Assembly: GCA_018829205.1 (NCBI GenBank)
Contig: JAHJUE010000006.1
Location: 248,001 to 312,000, forward strand
Origin: Bacteroidota bacterium
Lineage (GTDB): Bacteria; Bacteroidota; Ignavibacteria; Ignavibacteriales; Melioribacteraceae
Direction: 5' to 3'
DNA length: 64,000 nt
Part shown: positions 18,107 through 29,758 of the stretch, one piece after another
How positions within the stretch are numbered: the stretch's first letter is position 1
Layout: every line of letters starts with the position of its first letter
Made by a program: the position numbers and the translations under genes
The notes under the pieces: model-generated
The model's input: only the letters and a program-made list of their open reading frames with translations
Database searches by the model: none
What the model was told of the DNA's origin: nothing

Positions 18107-18730
18107 TTATATAAGCTGGTTTTCCAAAGTATATTTTATTAAAGCGGCTGTAGAATTTAGATTCAGTTTTTCCTGAATTCGTGATTTATAAGAAGCGACA
18201 GTGTTAACGCTTAAATTTAACTGTTCGGCAATAACGGTTAATTTATATCCATGTCCAATTAATCTTAAAACTTCAAATTCCCTGTCGGAAAGTTTTTCAT
18301 GAGGTAGAGAGTTTAACGGATCGGTACCGCTTAGCAGGAGATCTTCAAGCACTTCCTGCTTAAGATATTTACCTCCTTTATAAATTTTATTTATTGCCGA
18401 GAATATTTCATTTGGTTCGGCGTTCTTGCTAAGATATCCGTCCGCTCCCATTGCAAGCGCGCGGTGCCCAAATTTTTCATCGGGGTAAATACTGAACATT
18501 AATATTTTTACATCCTTGGATTTTATTTTAATATCCTTAATTGCATCGAGTCCGCTTTTGTCGGGCAGAGAAATATCCAAGGTAATTAAATCCGGGATTT
18601 CGTTATCAATCATCGTCAAAAGTTCGCTGATAGATGCAGCTTCACCTATAATTTCCACGTCGCTGTTAATAAAAATTTTTTTGAGTCCTTCGCGGACAAC
18701 TTTATGATCGTCGGCTATAATTATTTTCAT
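18107..18730 (-). CDS. NarL/FixJ-type response regulator
   Basis: A 207-residue transcription regulator. The receiver covers 1-120 with Asp7-Asp8, phospho-acceptor Asp52 in ITLDISLPDKSG, Ser80 at the switch position and Lys102 in YLSKNAEP. A LuxR-type helix-turn-helix covers about 145-205 (LSDREFEVLRLIGHG, LSVNTVASYKSRIQEKL). Its ATG overlaps the stop of the histidine kinase gene upstream by four bases (ATGA), so the two are translationally coupled and form a cognate pair. The kinase is of the HisKA_3 class that normally partners NarL-type regulators. Targets cannot be told from the sequence. Confidence 0.95.
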   Translation of the reverse strand: MKIIIADDHKVVREGLKKIFINSDVEIIGEAASISELLTMIDNEIPDLITLDISLPDKSGLDAIKDIKIKSKDVKILMFSIYPDEKFGHRALAMGADGYLSKNAEPNEIFSAINKIYKGGKYLKQEVLEDLLLSGTDPLNSLPHEKLSDREFEVLRLIGHGYKLTVIAEQLNLSVNTVASYKSRIQEKLNLNSTAALIKYTLENQLI

Positions 18731-21717
18731 AAATCATTTCCGTTATTTATTAATTTTTTAAGCGGTATTGAAATCTTAACAATAGTCCCGGTCTCATTTC
18801 CGTTCTTGTTGGTAATTGATAAATTCCCGTTAAGACTCATAGTCCGTTCCTTCATTCCCAAAATACCGAAAGTTTTATTTTTTGATTGCGGATTAATTTT
18901 AAATCCAATCCCGTTATCTTCAATTGTTAAATCAAAATATTCGTTTGAAGTAATAAAGGATAGTTTAATTTCCGAAGCTCTTGAATGACGCATTACGTTT
19001 GTTAAAGCTTCTTGAATAATTCTGTATAAAGAAATTTTCTTCTCTTCAGAAATGATTAAATCGTTGGCATTAGATGTTATAATACATTTGATATTACTTA
19101 CACGCTGAAACTCCTTGCAATATTCTTCAACGGCAGGAATCAAACCGAGGTGTTCAAGTACATAAGAGCGCAATCCTTCGGCAATATCTCTTACCGATTG
19201 AATCCCTTTATCAACTAATTTTTTTACATCAAGAATTTCATTTAGAATACTCTCCTTGTCGTAATTAATATTTTGCTCAAGCGCGTCCCTCAATACTAAA
19301 ATGTTTAGGTTTATCCCTGTAAAAATCTGGCCTAGTTCATCGTGAATTTCACGAGCTATATGATGCCTTTCTATCTCTCTGGCATTCTGCAGCTGAGCCG
19401 CAAGCTGCCTTAATTCCGATTCGGAATCCCGCAGCTGCAGTTCAGTTTTTCTAAGCCGTTCAATTGAAAGTGATTTGGTAAGCGAGATGGACGCGTTATG
19501 AGCCAATGATTTTAACAGGTTCAGTTCAGACTCATTAAAATCGGCGCCATTTTTTTTGTTATGAATTTGAAAAAAACCGTTCATTTCCCCGTCCGACCCG
19601 AATAACGGAATAGCAACCGAATGTTTAACGCTATACTTATTAAATACTTCGGAACTTGGATTTAAATCGATAAAGTTATTTTCGGTTAAATATCCTTCAG
19701 TATTTGATTTCAGCGTACTGCAGAATTCGGAATTCTTTTTCCAGTTTAACTTCAGATACTCCCAATGATCTTTATTATAATATCTCCTGGTTATGAATTC
19801 GTCATTTTCCAGTACTGCAGCAAAACCGCTTTCGGCTTTGACTAGATTAATGCTTTCGTTAACTAAGGCATCAAGTATTTGATCAATTTCCAGAGAAGAG
19901 TATAACTTTTCGCTGATTCTTAAAAGCAGGTTAATGGTTTCTTCATATTTTTTTCTGTCGTCAATTTCAAAACATGAGCCCAAATACCCGGACAGTTCGC
20001 CGTCAATATTATAAAACGGGATTCCATAATCAATCAGCCATTTGTATTCATTTTTGTAATTCTTTATTCTATATTCAATCACAAACTTGTTTTTATTAAT
20101 TACGGCTTCTTTAAAAACATTATAGGTTTGTATGCGGTCATCGGGATGAACATTCTGCAGCCAGCCGTCGCCAATTTCATCTTCCAGTTTTCTTCCAGTA
20201 AGATCCAGCCAAGCTTTATTAAAATAATCGCATTTCCCGTCCTTTCCCGAACGCCAAACCGGATTCGGAAAATCTGAAAATAATTTTAAGTGAAAATCCC
20301 TGGAACTGATAATACTTTTTTCAAGGTTTCTTTTTTCGGTCATATCCCGCGTCAGTTTTAGAAATCCATAAACTTTACCGTCGTTATCTTTAAGAGCGGA
20401 AATAACAACGTTAGACCAAAATTTTGATCCGTCTTTTTTTAATCTCCAGCCTTCCTCGGCGTAACTTCCTTTTTCTTCTGCAGAGGCCAATGCTTTGGAA
20501 GGTTTATCCATTTCAATATCTTCCTGAGGATAAAATATTGAAAAATGCCTGCCTATAATTTCTTCCTCTTTATATCCTTTTATTTTTTCGGCTCCCGAGT
20601 TCCAGCTTAAAATAACTCCGTTTGCGTCAAGAATAAAAATGGCGTATTCTTTAACACCTTTCACTAAGGTTTCAAAACGAACCTCCGATTTTACTCTTTC
20701 AATCTCAGCTCCTTGTGCTTTTTTGAAATTGACCGCTATGCTTTTCTTCCATATAAGAAACAGAATCAGAGCGAACAACAGATCCGCAAAAATTAATGTA
20801 CCAATAACAATTTTCGCAAGTTCATTTATGGGTTTATTAAATTCTTCCTTATCCATTTTGGAAATTAATACCCAGAAAGTCTGTGGCACGCTTTGAACAT
20901 ATGCTATTACTTCATTGTTATTATTGTCAAAGGCTTCTACAAAACCTTCATGGCCTTTTATAATTTTCCCTTTTAACAAAACAATTTCACTATTTGTATT
21001 TTTTGTATCTTTAGTTGTATCCGAACTAAATAGATAAACAATTTCGTCTTCGAGAGATTTTACAATTTCAAACTCCAAAGATTTTATTTTATATACATAC
21101 GCTTTTAATAATCGCTTAAATACGGAATCCGCGTTTACAGTAAATATTAATACCATTGCTTTGTTTTGAGAAATATTTTCTGAGTTATTAAGCGGGACAT
21201 AAAATTTAATTTTATCTTTTCCCGCAAATTCAGAATCCGAATCGGAAAATTTTACGGAATTTGAAGTAAGTGCAATTCTGCATAAAGCGGAATCGGCGGC
21301 GTTCAACCGGAAGTTTGCTGTCGAATGATTTTTTATAATATTGTCTGATAAGCTGACAAGAATTATTTCTTCATATTGATACTGTCTTTTTAATGCGTCA
21401 AACCAATTAATAAGGTCATCAGGAATATAAGCTGGGTAAATTAGATTAGTAATTTTTTCCGCTACCGGCGTATTAGCTTTTAATACCTCCAGATGATTGT
21501 TTCTTTCATCCAGCCAGGCGGTAATAAGAGATTGTTTATAGTCAGAAAGTACGGCTAAAAAATCGAACCTTTCGTTTAACAGAATTTCTTTTTCATAATT
21601 ATAATACCTGTATCCCATTATGAAAAAAAGCGCGCTGATTAAAACAAACAAGGAATATAAAATTAAGAATGGTTTTTTTGAAAACTTATGAAGATAATTT
21701 TTTAGTAACGGTTTCAT
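18727..21717 (-). CDS. PAS/GAF sensor histidine kinase (HisKA_3 type)
   Basis: A 996-residue membrane kinase. I start at the ATG at 21717; a TTG 75 bases upstream would add an unlikely polar leader. A transmembrane helix near 16-38 and another near 295-315 enclose a periplasmic sensor of about 260 residues. Then follow two PAS domains with PAC motifs (VKEYAIFILDANGVILSWNSG; later NPVWRSGKDGKCDYFN), a GAF domain, a short coiled coil and HisKA_3 with the phospho-His near 792 in AREIHDELGQ. The ATPase domain has EALTNVMRHS and DNGIGF. The gene overlaps the NarL-type regulator downstream by four bases, making a two-component operon. A cytoplasmic or membrane redox or small-molecule signal is likely but unknown. 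Confidence 0.93.
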   Translation of the reverse strand: MKPLLKNYLHKFSKKPFLILYSLFVLISALFFIMGYRYYNYEKEILLNERFDFLAVLSDYKQSLITAWLDERNNHLEVLKANTPVAEKITNLIYPAYIPDDLINWFDALKRQYQYEEIILVSLSDNIIKNHSTANFRLNAADSALCRIALTSNSVKFSDSDSEFAGKDKIKFYVPLNNSENISQNKAMVLIFTVNADSVFKRLLKAYVYKIKSLEFEIVKSLEDEIVYLFSSDTTKDTKNTNSEIVLLKGKIIKGHEGFVEAFDNNNNEVIAYVQSVPQTFWVLISKMDKEEFNKPINELAKIVIGTLIFADLLFALILFLIWKKSIAVNFKKAQGAEIERVKSEVRFETLVKGVKEYAIFILDANGVILSWNSGAEKIKGYKEEEIIGRHFSIFYPQEDIEMDKPSKALASAEEKGSYAEEGWRLKKDGSKFWSNVVISALKDNDGKVYGFLKLTRDMTEKRNLEKSIISSRDFHLKLFSDFPNPVWRSGKDGKCDYFNKAWLDLTGRKLEDEIGDGWLQNVHPDDRIQTYNVFKEAVINKNKFVIEYRIKNYKNEYKWLIDYGIPFYNIDGELSGYLGSCFEIDDRKKYEETINLLLRISEKLYSSLEIDQILDALVNESINLVKAESGFAAVLENDEFITRRYYNKDHWEYLKLNWKKNSEFCSTLKSNTEGYLTENNFIDLNPSSEVFNKYSVKHSVAIPLFGSDGEMNGFFQIHNKKNGADFNESELNLLKSLAHNASISLTKSLSIERLRKTELQLRDSESELRQLAAQLQNAREIERHHIAREIHDELGQIFTGINLNILVLRDALEQNINYDKESILNEILDVKKLVDKGIQSVRDIAEGLRSYVLEHLGLIPAVEEYCKEFQRVSNIKCIITSNANDLIISEEKKISLYRIIQEALTNVMRHSRASEIKLSFITSNEYFDLTIEDNGIGFKINPQSKNKTFGILGMKERTMSLNGNLSITNKNGNETGTIVKISIPLKKLINNGNDL

Positions 21718-21914
21718 TACTAATCTTTCATTTTTTTTCAAATATATTAAAATCGGAATATTTGTCCTAATATAGATTTTAGAATGTGACAAAAAACATT
21801 AGTTCAAAAATTATTAAAATTGAACAATTATTAAATCAATTTTATTGCCGGCAGTTCAATACAGTATGCTAAATTAAACATTGATACCATTCAATAAATT
21901 TATTCAGTAATAGA

Positions 21915-22610
21915 TTATTTGCTTAAATCAAATCCAACCGCCGAAGTAAACGAACAATAATACATATTATTTTTTTTATCAAAAGCCGCGGCGGCAGAAT
22001 ATATTATAATGTTTTTAAAAATATCCTTATTTATTCCGGCGGTTTTTAGCATGAATTTCTTTTTATTTGAGAATATATCCGCATGCATAATAAAATGTTC
22101 AATATCAAAATAAATATGTTTTTTAATTTTCGGTTTATAATAGAGCACTACAAATATTAAGTAATAATCATAATTACGAGAAGGAAAATTATGCCAATCA
22201 ATATTTATAAATTTACCGGTAATGTTTCCCCTGTTAAAATCAATTTCGTTTATTATAGGCTCTATCAAAAATTTATTTGATTGAGGCGGAGGAGTTATAA
22301 TATTCTGCAATGTAGGAGTTCTTTTTCCCGAAGTTGAAATATTAAAACTTTCCATTTTGTTAAAAATATTTGAGCAGCGGGGAAAAATCTGCCTCCAGAT
22401 AAGTTTTAACAGTTGTATTGAATTTAAGTATTTGCAAAACTTTACCGCGACTTTAAATTTATTTCTTGCCAGCGCGGCTTTTTTGCTTTTGGTTTTATTA
22501 TAGGTTAGTGGTCTTACGGAAATAACTGTTTTTCCGTTTAATGTTCGGGCAACTAAATTGCCTATCTTTCCTTTTATGTCCCCCAACGGTCCTTTCTTTA
22601 AAGTCGCCAT
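21915..22610 (-). CDS. DUF6266-like protein
   Basis: A 231-residue protein without signal peptide. The start MATLKKGPLGDIKGKIGNLVAR followed by ARNKFKVAVKF about 45 residues in is the pattern of the DUF6266 family, small proteins common in Bacteroidota genomes and sometimes near phage genes. The first 60 residues are very basic, which suggests nucleic-acid binding. The remainder has beta-strand character (YDYYLIFVVLYY) and no recognisable motif. It stands alone with a 580-base gap on its upstream side. There are no other phage genes in the window, so a prophage origin is only a possibility. Confidence 0.6.
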   Translation of the reverse strand: MATLKKGPLGDIKGKIGNLVARTLNGKTVISVRPLTYNKTKSKKAALARNKFKVAVKFCKYLNSIQLLKLIWRQIFPRCSNIFNKMESFNISTSGKRTPTLQNIITPPPQSNKFLIEPIINEIDFNRGNITGKFINIDWHNFPSRNYDYYLIFVVLYYKPKIKKHIYFDIEHFIMHADIFSNKKKFMLKTAGINKDIFKNIIIYSAAAAFDKKNNMYYCSFTSAVGFDLSK

Positions 22611-23194
22611 AAATACTCCTATTTATTTGAATTGGATAGGAAAACTATGGGATACTTAAAATACCTCACTTGATTAAAATTAATATAATTAAATTTATAT
22701 TATATTAAAACGGTTTCTTATATACCTTTATTATGTTTGTTTCGGATCAATATAGTATTTATATAGGATTTGTCTCGGAGTTAGAGGGTTTTCACCTTAT
22801 GTCAATCTCGGATTTGATGGGTTTTCACAGGGTTTTCACAGGGTATTCATATTATAGGTAAGAAGCGGAAAAAATCTTTTTGTATTGCAGGAAATATGTT
22901 AAAAATCCAGTAATCATTTACTTAATAATTTATAAATAAATTAGAAATTGTAAAGAAATATTTTAAAAATTTTTCATGTTTGTTTCTATCCGGCTGCATT
23001 TTTTATTAATTCATCCCTTAGTAAAATCATTAAATAATTTGTTTTACGGCGTGATTAGCATTTAAGCTAACTTAACCAATCGATAAAAAATAAAGACCGT
23101 ATCTCACACCTAATTAACATCGCTTATCACAGAATGTAATCACTTGTCACTTTTGGGTAAATATGCTCGCTAAGCGTGCCGATTATGTTTGTGT
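22611..23194. other. intergenic stretch with direct repeats
   Basis: About 580 AT-rich bases between divergent genes. The only structure I see is the set of direct repeats at 22773-22850, listed separately. The remaining DNA should hold the promoters of both flanking genes, but none is clear enough to place. Confidence 0.5.
22773..22850. repeat. 33-bp-spaced direct repeat with an 11-bp tandem unit
   Basis: TCTCGG(A)...GGGTTTTCAC occurs at 22773 and again at 22806, exactly 33 bases apart. The second copy runs into tandem units of GGGTTTTCACA at 22819 and 22830 and a degenerate third at 22841. It could be a decayed repeat array or a set of binding sites between the divergent DUF6266 and receiver genes. 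Confidence 0.6.
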
Positions 23195-23620
23195 ATGAAG
23201 AATAAAAATATAAAAATATTGTTTGTTGACGACGATAAAGAATTAAGAACTGAAATTAGGGATTTGCTCTTTTCGGAAGGATATGATGTTTCATTAGCCG
23301 AAAATGGGAAAGAAGCGATCGAAATCCTGAATCTTGAAAATATTGATTTGATTATTTCCGATATAATGATGCCTGTAAAAAACGGTTATGAATTTTACTC
23401 GGACATTAAAAAAAATGAAGCATTTGCCGCTTTGCCGTTTCTTTTCCTTACCGCTAAAGCATCTTATAACGAATTCAGAATAGGAATGGACCTAGGAGCG
23501 GATGATTATATAACAAAACCCTTTGATCCTGTTGAATTGCTGAAAGCCATAAAAACCAGGCTTACAAAATGGAACAAACAATTAAGATATTTCTCGCGGA
23601 AAACAAAAATTTACAATTAA
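23195..23620 (+). CDS. single-domain response regulator
   Basis: A 141-residue receiver protein. I take the ATG at 23195; a TTG two codons upstream opens the same frame. Key residues are Asp12-Asp14, phospho-acceptor Asp56 in IISDIMMPVKNG, Thr86 in FLFLTAK, and Lys108 in ITKPFDP. This is a fully functional receiver of the OmpR/PilH type without an output domain. The C-terminus continues about 20 basic residues beyond the domain (WNKQLRYFSRKTK). It is followed after 76 bases by CheW and an MCP on the same strand. It therefore probably works in that chemosensory module, as a CheY- or PilH-like output. No CheA is present here. Confidence 0.88.
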   Translation: MKNKNIKILFVDDDKELRTEIRDLLFSEGYDVSLAENGKEAIEILNLENIDLIISDIMMPVKNGYEFYSDIKKNEAFAALPFLFLTAKASYNEFRIGMDLGADDYITKPFDPVELLKAIKTRLTKWNKQLRYFSRKTKIYN

Positions 23621-23635
23621 TAAAATAATAAATGC

Positions 23636-23669
23636 GGGGGGCGCATATACAATTACGGCGCGCCTCCCC
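23636..23669 (+). promoter_or_regulatory. GC-rich hairpin between receiver and cheW
   Basis: GGGGGGCGC (23636-23644) can pair with GCGCCTCCCC (23660-23669) with one bulge, around a 15-base loop. It is a strong island of GC in AT-rich DNA, 28 bases before cheW. There is no T run, so it may act as an attenuator or an mRNA-stability element, not a complete terminator. Confidence 0.4.
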
Positions 23670-23696
23670 TCCCTGTAAATTTATTAGGAGACTAAA

Positions 23697-24185
23697 ATGA
23701 AAACAGAAATCCACAATAATCACGATTCAACAAAACTGCTGCAGCTTGTTAGTTTTAAAATCGGAGATGAGGAATTCGGCGTGGATATTTTAAGCGTGCA
23801 GGAAATTAACAGAATGCTTCAGATAACACGGGTGCCTAATTCACCGAATTTTGTCGAAGGAGTAATTAATCTTAGAGGCAAGGTTATTCCCGTAATTGAT
23901 CTAAGAATTAAGTTAAATATGGAAAGGACAGAATACAGCCCGGATACAAGAATTATTGTAGTTGAGATTAATAACCAGACAGTTGGATTTATTGTCGACT
24001 CGGTAAAAGAGGTATTAAGGATTCCCGAAAGCATAATGGAAGCGCCGCCTGAATTAGCCGCGGGTGTCGATTCAAGGTATATCACGGCGGTAGGTAAACT
24101 TGAAGACAGGTTATTAATACTTCTTGATTTGGAAAAAGTTTTATTAGATGAAGAACATGTTGAATTGGAAGAACTAATTAAATAA
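23697..24185 (+). CDS. cheW: chemotaxis coupling protein CheW
   Basis: A 162-residue CheW-like SH3-type coupling protein that links a chemoreceptor to CheA kinase at the membrane. Family marks are [22 protein letters not shown] at the N-terminus, then [26 protein letters not shown] (the CheA/receptor contact region, about 45-70), then [13 protein letters not shown] and [12 protein letters not shown] strong AGGAG lies eight bases before the ATG. It is followed after 20 bases by the MCP gene and is clearly in one transcript with it. The CheA partner must be encoded elsewhere. Confidence 0.95.
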   Translation: MKTEIHNNHDSTKLLQLVSFKIGDEEFGVDILSVQEINRMLQITRVPNSPNFVEGVINLRGKVIPVIDLRIKLNMERTEYSPDTRIIVVEINNQTVGFIVDSVKEVLRIPESIMEAPPELAAGVDSRYITAVGKLEDRLLILLDLEKVLLDEEHVELEELIK

Positions 24186-24205
24186 ATCAAACTTTGGAGG
24201 AAAAT

Positions 24206-26263
24206 ATGTTAAACAATTTAAAAATCGGCGTTAGGTTAGGTTTAGCTTTTGCGGTTTTAGGAATCGCCCTAATTATAATCGGATTTACAGCATTAGTAAA
24301 CTTATCCTCTGTTGCCGATGAGGTCGAAATTCTCGCACATGAACAGTTTCCTAAAACGGTTCTTGCGAATGAAATTGTAGAGGCTATTAATGAAAATGCA
24401 CGCGTTCTGAGAAATTTATTGCTTGTCGATAATCAGTCGGATTTTCAGAAAGAATTTGCAAGACTTGAAAAACTTGCGACAATTGTTGATGATAACTACA
24501 ATGAATTATTGGAAAAGGTCACTACAGAAAAAGGAAAAGAATTATTAAAAAATATGGATGATATTAGACGCAATGAATTTTATGATGTTCGTACAGATTA
24601 TATGAACGCTCTAAATAATCAAGATATTGAAGGAGCGAAACAAATACTTTTCGGTGATTTCAGAAGAGCACAGGATAAATATTTTGAATCTGTAAATGAC
24701 ATTATTCATTATCAAAACGAATTGGTTGCTGAATCGGCAGATAAAGTAGACAGCGTAGAAAGTTCGGCAGTTACAATGCTTATAATAATCGGTTCGGTTT
24801 TATTAATTTTTGTTGTTGTTATAAGCATAATTATTACAAAAAGCATACTAACTCCGGTTAAATTAGTAGTTGAAAGAGTTCAGCAGCTTCAAAGTGTTTG
24901 TATTACAAACCTTGGCAACGGTTTAGTTTCAATGGCTAAAGGTGATCTTTCAGCGAAAGTTGAAAAAGCTACCAAACCTATGCTGATGACACAGAAGGAT
25001 GAAATCGGGGAAATGTCGCGCACGGTTGACGAAATGATCTATAAAGCTCAAGGCGGAATTGACGCATACGAATTAGTAAGAGATAAAATAATGGATCTTA
25101 ATAAGGAAACCGTTAAACTTATTAATGATTCAAAAGAAGGTCTGCTCGATAATAGAGGCGACATAACCAAATTTGAAGGCGCGTATAAAGATATAGTTAA
25201 AGGCGTTAACGATATGCTTGACGCGGTAATTCTTCCTGTTCAGGACGGAGCCAAAGCTCTTGAGGTTATGTCAACCGGTGATCTTACGGTAAGAGTCACG
25301 GCAGATTATAAAGGACAGCACAGGAAAATTAAAGACAGCATAAACCAGCTAGGCGATTCACTTGAAAGAGTTATACGCGATGTAACTGAAGCTGTGCAGG
25401 CTACAGCAAGCGCGAGCACTCAAATATCATCAAGTTCGGAAGAGATGGCGGCGGGAGCGCAGGAACAAAGCGCGCAGGCCACCGAAGTAGCGGGAGCCGT
25501 TGAACAAATGACTTCTACAATAATTCAAACCACTAAAAACGCTTCAAGCGCGGCCGAATCGGCCAAGAACGCCGGTAAAATCGCTCAGGAAGGCGGCAGC
25601 GTAGTTTATAAAACAGTAGAAGGAATGAATAGAATAGCTGAAGTAGTTTCGAAAGCGGCAGTGACCGTTCAAGAACTCGGAAAGAGCAGCGATCAAATCG
25701 GAGAAATTGTTCAGGTAATTGACGATATAGCCGATCAGACAAACCTGCTTGCATTAAACGCGGCAATTGAAGCGGCGAGAGCCGGTGAGCAAGGGCGCGG
25801 ATTTGCCGTAGTAGCAGATGAAGTAAGAAAACTTGCCGAAAGAACTACAAAGGCAACTAAAGAAATAGCCGATATGATTAAAACTATTCAGAAAGATACA
25901 GGCGAAGCCGTTAATTCAATGCAGGAAGGAACAGAAGAAGTAGATAAAGGAAAAGCGCTCGCTAATCAGGCAGGTAATTCTCTTAAAGAAATAATTTCAG
26001 CTTCGGATGATGTGCTGGATATAATTTCTCAAGTAGCGTCGGCAAGCGAAGAGCAGTCGGCGGCAGCGGAACAAATCAGCAAGAATATTGAATCAATCAG
26101 CAGCGTAACTCATGAATCGGCAGCCGGAGTGCAGCAGATAGCCCGCGCTTCCGAAGATCTGAATCAGCTTACCGAAAATCTGCAGCGCTTAATTAGTCAG
26201 TTCAAAATTGACAGAAGCGAAAACTATGTTGTAAGCGGAAACGGAAGACTTCTTTCTCATTAA
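24206..26263 (+). CDS. methyl-accepting chemotaxis protein
   Basis: A 685-residue chemoreceptor. I start at the ATG at 24206, preceded by GGAGG. It has transmembrane helices near 8-30 and near 188-210 and a four-helix-bundle periplasmic sensor between them. A HAMP domain follows, then an extra cytoplasmic linker with a second HAMP-like unit ([22 protein letters not shown], about 355-410). The signalling domain contains the invariant hairpin [20 protein letters not shown] and [16 protein letters not shown]. There is no C-terminal NWETF-type pentapeptide for CheR docking. The ligand is unknown. It forms an operon with cheW and a receiver gene and is closed by a strong terminator. Confidence 0.95.
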   Translation: MLNNLKIGVRLGLAFAVLGIALIIIGFTALVNLSSVADEVEILAHEQFPKTVLANEIVEAINENARVLRNLLLVDNQSDFQKEFARLEKLATIVDDNYNELLEKVTTEKGKELLKNMDDIRRNEFYDVRTDYMNALNNQDIEGAKQILFGDFRRAQDKYFESVNDIIHYQNELVAESADKVDSVESSAVTMLIIIGSVLLIFVVVISIIITKSILTPVKLVVERVQQLQSVCITNLGNGLVSMAKGDLSAKVEKATKPMLMTQKDEIGEMSRTVDEMIYKAQGGIDAYELVRDKIMDLNKETVKLINDSKEGLLDNRGDITKFEGAYKDIVKGVNDMLDAVILPVQDGAKALEVMSTGDLTVRVTADYKGQHRKIKDSINQLGDSLERVIRDVTEAVQATASASTQISSSSEEMAAGAQEQSAQATEVAGAVEQMTSTIIQTTKNASSAAESAKNAGKIAQEGGSVVYKTVEGMNRIAEVVSKAAVTVQELGKSSDQIGEIVQVIDDIADQTNLLALNAAIEAARAGEQGRGFAVVADEVRKLAERTTKATKEIADMIKTIQKDTGEAVNSMQEGTEEVDKGKALANQAGNSLKEIISASDDVLDIISQVASASEEQSAAAEQISKNIESISSVTHESAAGVQQIARASEDLNQLTENLQRLISQFKIDRSENYVVSGNGRLLSH

Positions 26264-26289
26264 AATAAATTCTTATTTATAAAATTATA

Positions 26290-26317
26290 ATGGGCTCTTG
26301 ATGAGCCCATTTTTTTA
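26290..26317 (+). terminator. Rho-independent terminator of the cheW-MCP operon
   Basis: ATGGGCTC and GAGCCCAT (26290-26297 and 26303-26310) form a perfect 8-bp stem with a 5-base loop, followed directly by eight T residues. It lies 27 bases after the MCP stop codon. Confidence 0.92.
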
Positions 26318-26674
26318 TTAATCTAGCGCCTCTATTTTAATTTTGCTTCATGAGTAAACAAATCCCTTTAAATAAAAAGATATCTATCATTTTATAGTTT
26401 TTGGACGAATCCTTTTACTACCGGAATGTTACGGGATTACTAAAATTAATATTTCTATTAGTTAATAAAACTTAAACCCGGCTTTTAATATATTGGCTTA
26501 CGGCGGTTAAAGCATATTATTTGGAAATGGTTTTTACTCATTTTAGAAGACGTCAAATTATAACAACGTAGATATAAGTATTTACGGGAAAAATTATTTC
26601 AAACATACACTTGATATTTTACAGATAAATATGTATCCTAATTAAGAATTATTCCTATTTAGTAATTATTATCT
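26318..26674. other. intergenic stretch, nothing recognised
   Basis: About 360 bases before the PerR-like gene. It is AT-rich with no open frame of note and no repeats. It should contain the promoter of the regulator, but I cannot place a defended operator. Confidence 0.5.
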
Positions 26675-27100
26675 ATGAAAAAAGAAAACCACAATATTAA
26701 CCTAAAGAACAGCAACCTAAAAGTTACGCCTCAAAGGATGGCTGTTCTTGAAGCATTAAACAATCTGAAGAATCACCCCACTACGGAAAATATCAAAGAA
26801 TATGTGGTTAAAAATCACCCAAATATTGCTGTAGGTACAATTTATAAAACCCTGGAAACATTCGTTGAAAAAGGACTGGTTAAAAAGGTTAAAACGGAAA
26901 AAGATGTAATGCGGTATGACGCGATAATTGAAAACCATCATCATTTGTATTGCGAAGATTCCGAACGTATTGAAGATTTTTTTGACGACGAGCTTAATAA
27001 TATGCTTGAGATATATTTTAAGAAAAAGAAAATCCCAAATTTCAAAGTAAAAGATATTAAGCTTCAGATAATCGGTACTTTTAAAGGTAATAAATCATAA
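26675..27100 (+). CDS. perR: PerR-like Fur-family regulator without structural zinc site
   Basis: A 141-residue repressor of the Fur superfamily, expected to sense peroxide through metal-catalysed His oxidation. The winged helix covers 15-80 (VTPQRMAVLEALN, VGTIYKTLETFVEKGLV). All five regulatory-metal ligands of Bacillus PerR are present at a constant offset of three: His34, Asp82, His88, His90 and Asp101. Of the four Cys that hold structural zinc in that protein only one remains (Cys93); the second is Ser96 and the C-terminal pair is gone. Catalase-peroxidase KatG is encoded 170 bases downstream on the same strand, which strongly suggests that it is the target. The start is the first ATG; no good ribosome site is visible. 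Confidence 0.85.
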   Translation: MKKENHNINLKNSNLKVTPQRMAVLEALNNLKNHPTTENIKEYVVKNHPNIAVGTIYKTLETFVEKGLVKKVKTEKDVMRYDAIIENHHHLYCEDSERIEDFFDDELNNMLEIYFKKKKIPNFKVKDIKLQIIGTFKGNKS

Positions 27101-27120
27101 CCGTTTTTATTTTTAATATT

Positions 27121-27142
27121 ATTTGTGTAAATGCGCACAAAT
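27121..27142. promoter_or_regulatory. inverted repeat between perR and katG
   Basis: ATTTGTG and CACAAAT (27121-27127 and 27136-27142) face each other across 8 bases, 20 bases after the perR stop. It could be a weak terminator of perR or an operator for katG. It does not match the known Bacillus Per box, so the role is open. Confidence 0.35.
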
Positions 27143-27257
27143 ATTTTCTATGAATAACCGGGAATTTAGTTATTTAAAAAAATGTTTTAGCAACAATACT
27201 ATGAATGTAATATTCCAAGCTTTGATCTAGACAGGAGAAAATTTTTAAACTTATTAA

Positions 27258-29459
<2,202 letters not shown>

Positions 29460-29469
29460 TATGTATTAT

Positions 29470-29498
29470 ACCTCCGGGGTCTTCTAGACCTCGGAGGT
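29470..29498. repeat. palindromic repeat, copy 1 (may also terminate katG)
   Basis: Two 13-base arms (29470-29482 and 29486-29498, ACCTCCG-G/A-GGTCT type) pair with one G-U across a 3-base loop. There is no T run. The right arm recurs as 18 of 19 bases at 31977-31995, and a related palindrome lies at 29637, so this looks like an interspersed REP-type element. Confidence 0.7.
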
Positions 29499-29570
29499 AG
29501 GTTGTAAAATTTGATGATGTTGAAAAAATAATTTCGTCTCTTTTTGGGCTATTACTTTTTCTGAAACTTA

Positions 29571-29604
29571 GTGTCTTGGTGGCAAAATATAGCCACGAAG
29601 GCAC
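29571..29604. repeat. imperfect palindrome, GTGTCTTGGTGGC / GCCACGAAGGCAC
   Basis: Arms at 29571-29583 and 29592-29604 pair at 11 of 13 positions around an 8-base loop. The words resemble a short dispersed repeat (CCACGAAGGCACAAAG-like) that I associate with many environmental Bacteroidota-type genomes. It lies between two other palindromes in the 300-base gap after katG. Confidence 0.5.
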
Positions 29605-29636
29605 AAAGGTTCTACTATAGAAAAACGACAAGCAGT

Positions 29637-29665
29637 GACCTTCGAGGTCTTCGAGGCTTCGGAGA
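29637..29665. repeat. palindromic repeat, related to copy 1
   Basis: GACCTTCGAGGTC (29637-29649) is a perfect inverted repeat of 5-bp arms with a 3-base loop, followed by TTCGAGGCTTCGGAG. The words GAGGTCTTC and CGGAG are shared with the hairpin at 29470, so the two appear to be members of one family. The gap 29461-29758 holds nothing but these repeats. Confidence 0.5.
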
Positions 29666-29758
29666 TTTTTTAAAAGAATCGGAATTTCGTAATTAAACAT
29701 ATTTTCCTTTTTTTAGTTATTTTCATTTTTGATGATAATACCCTAAAAGGGAAACTTT

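Noticed and set aside
21915-22610. Prophage remnant around the DUF6266-like gene
   Set aside because: No capsid, tail, integrase or lysis gene is nearby; one orphan gene is not enough.
22773-22850. CRISPR-like array
   Set aside because: There are only two main copies with imperfect repeats, no unique spacers of equal size and no cas genes anywhere in the window.
27121-27142. Classical Per box upstream of katG
   Set aside because: The inverted repeat does not match TTATAATnATTATAA, and its position close to the perR stop fits a weak terminator equally well.
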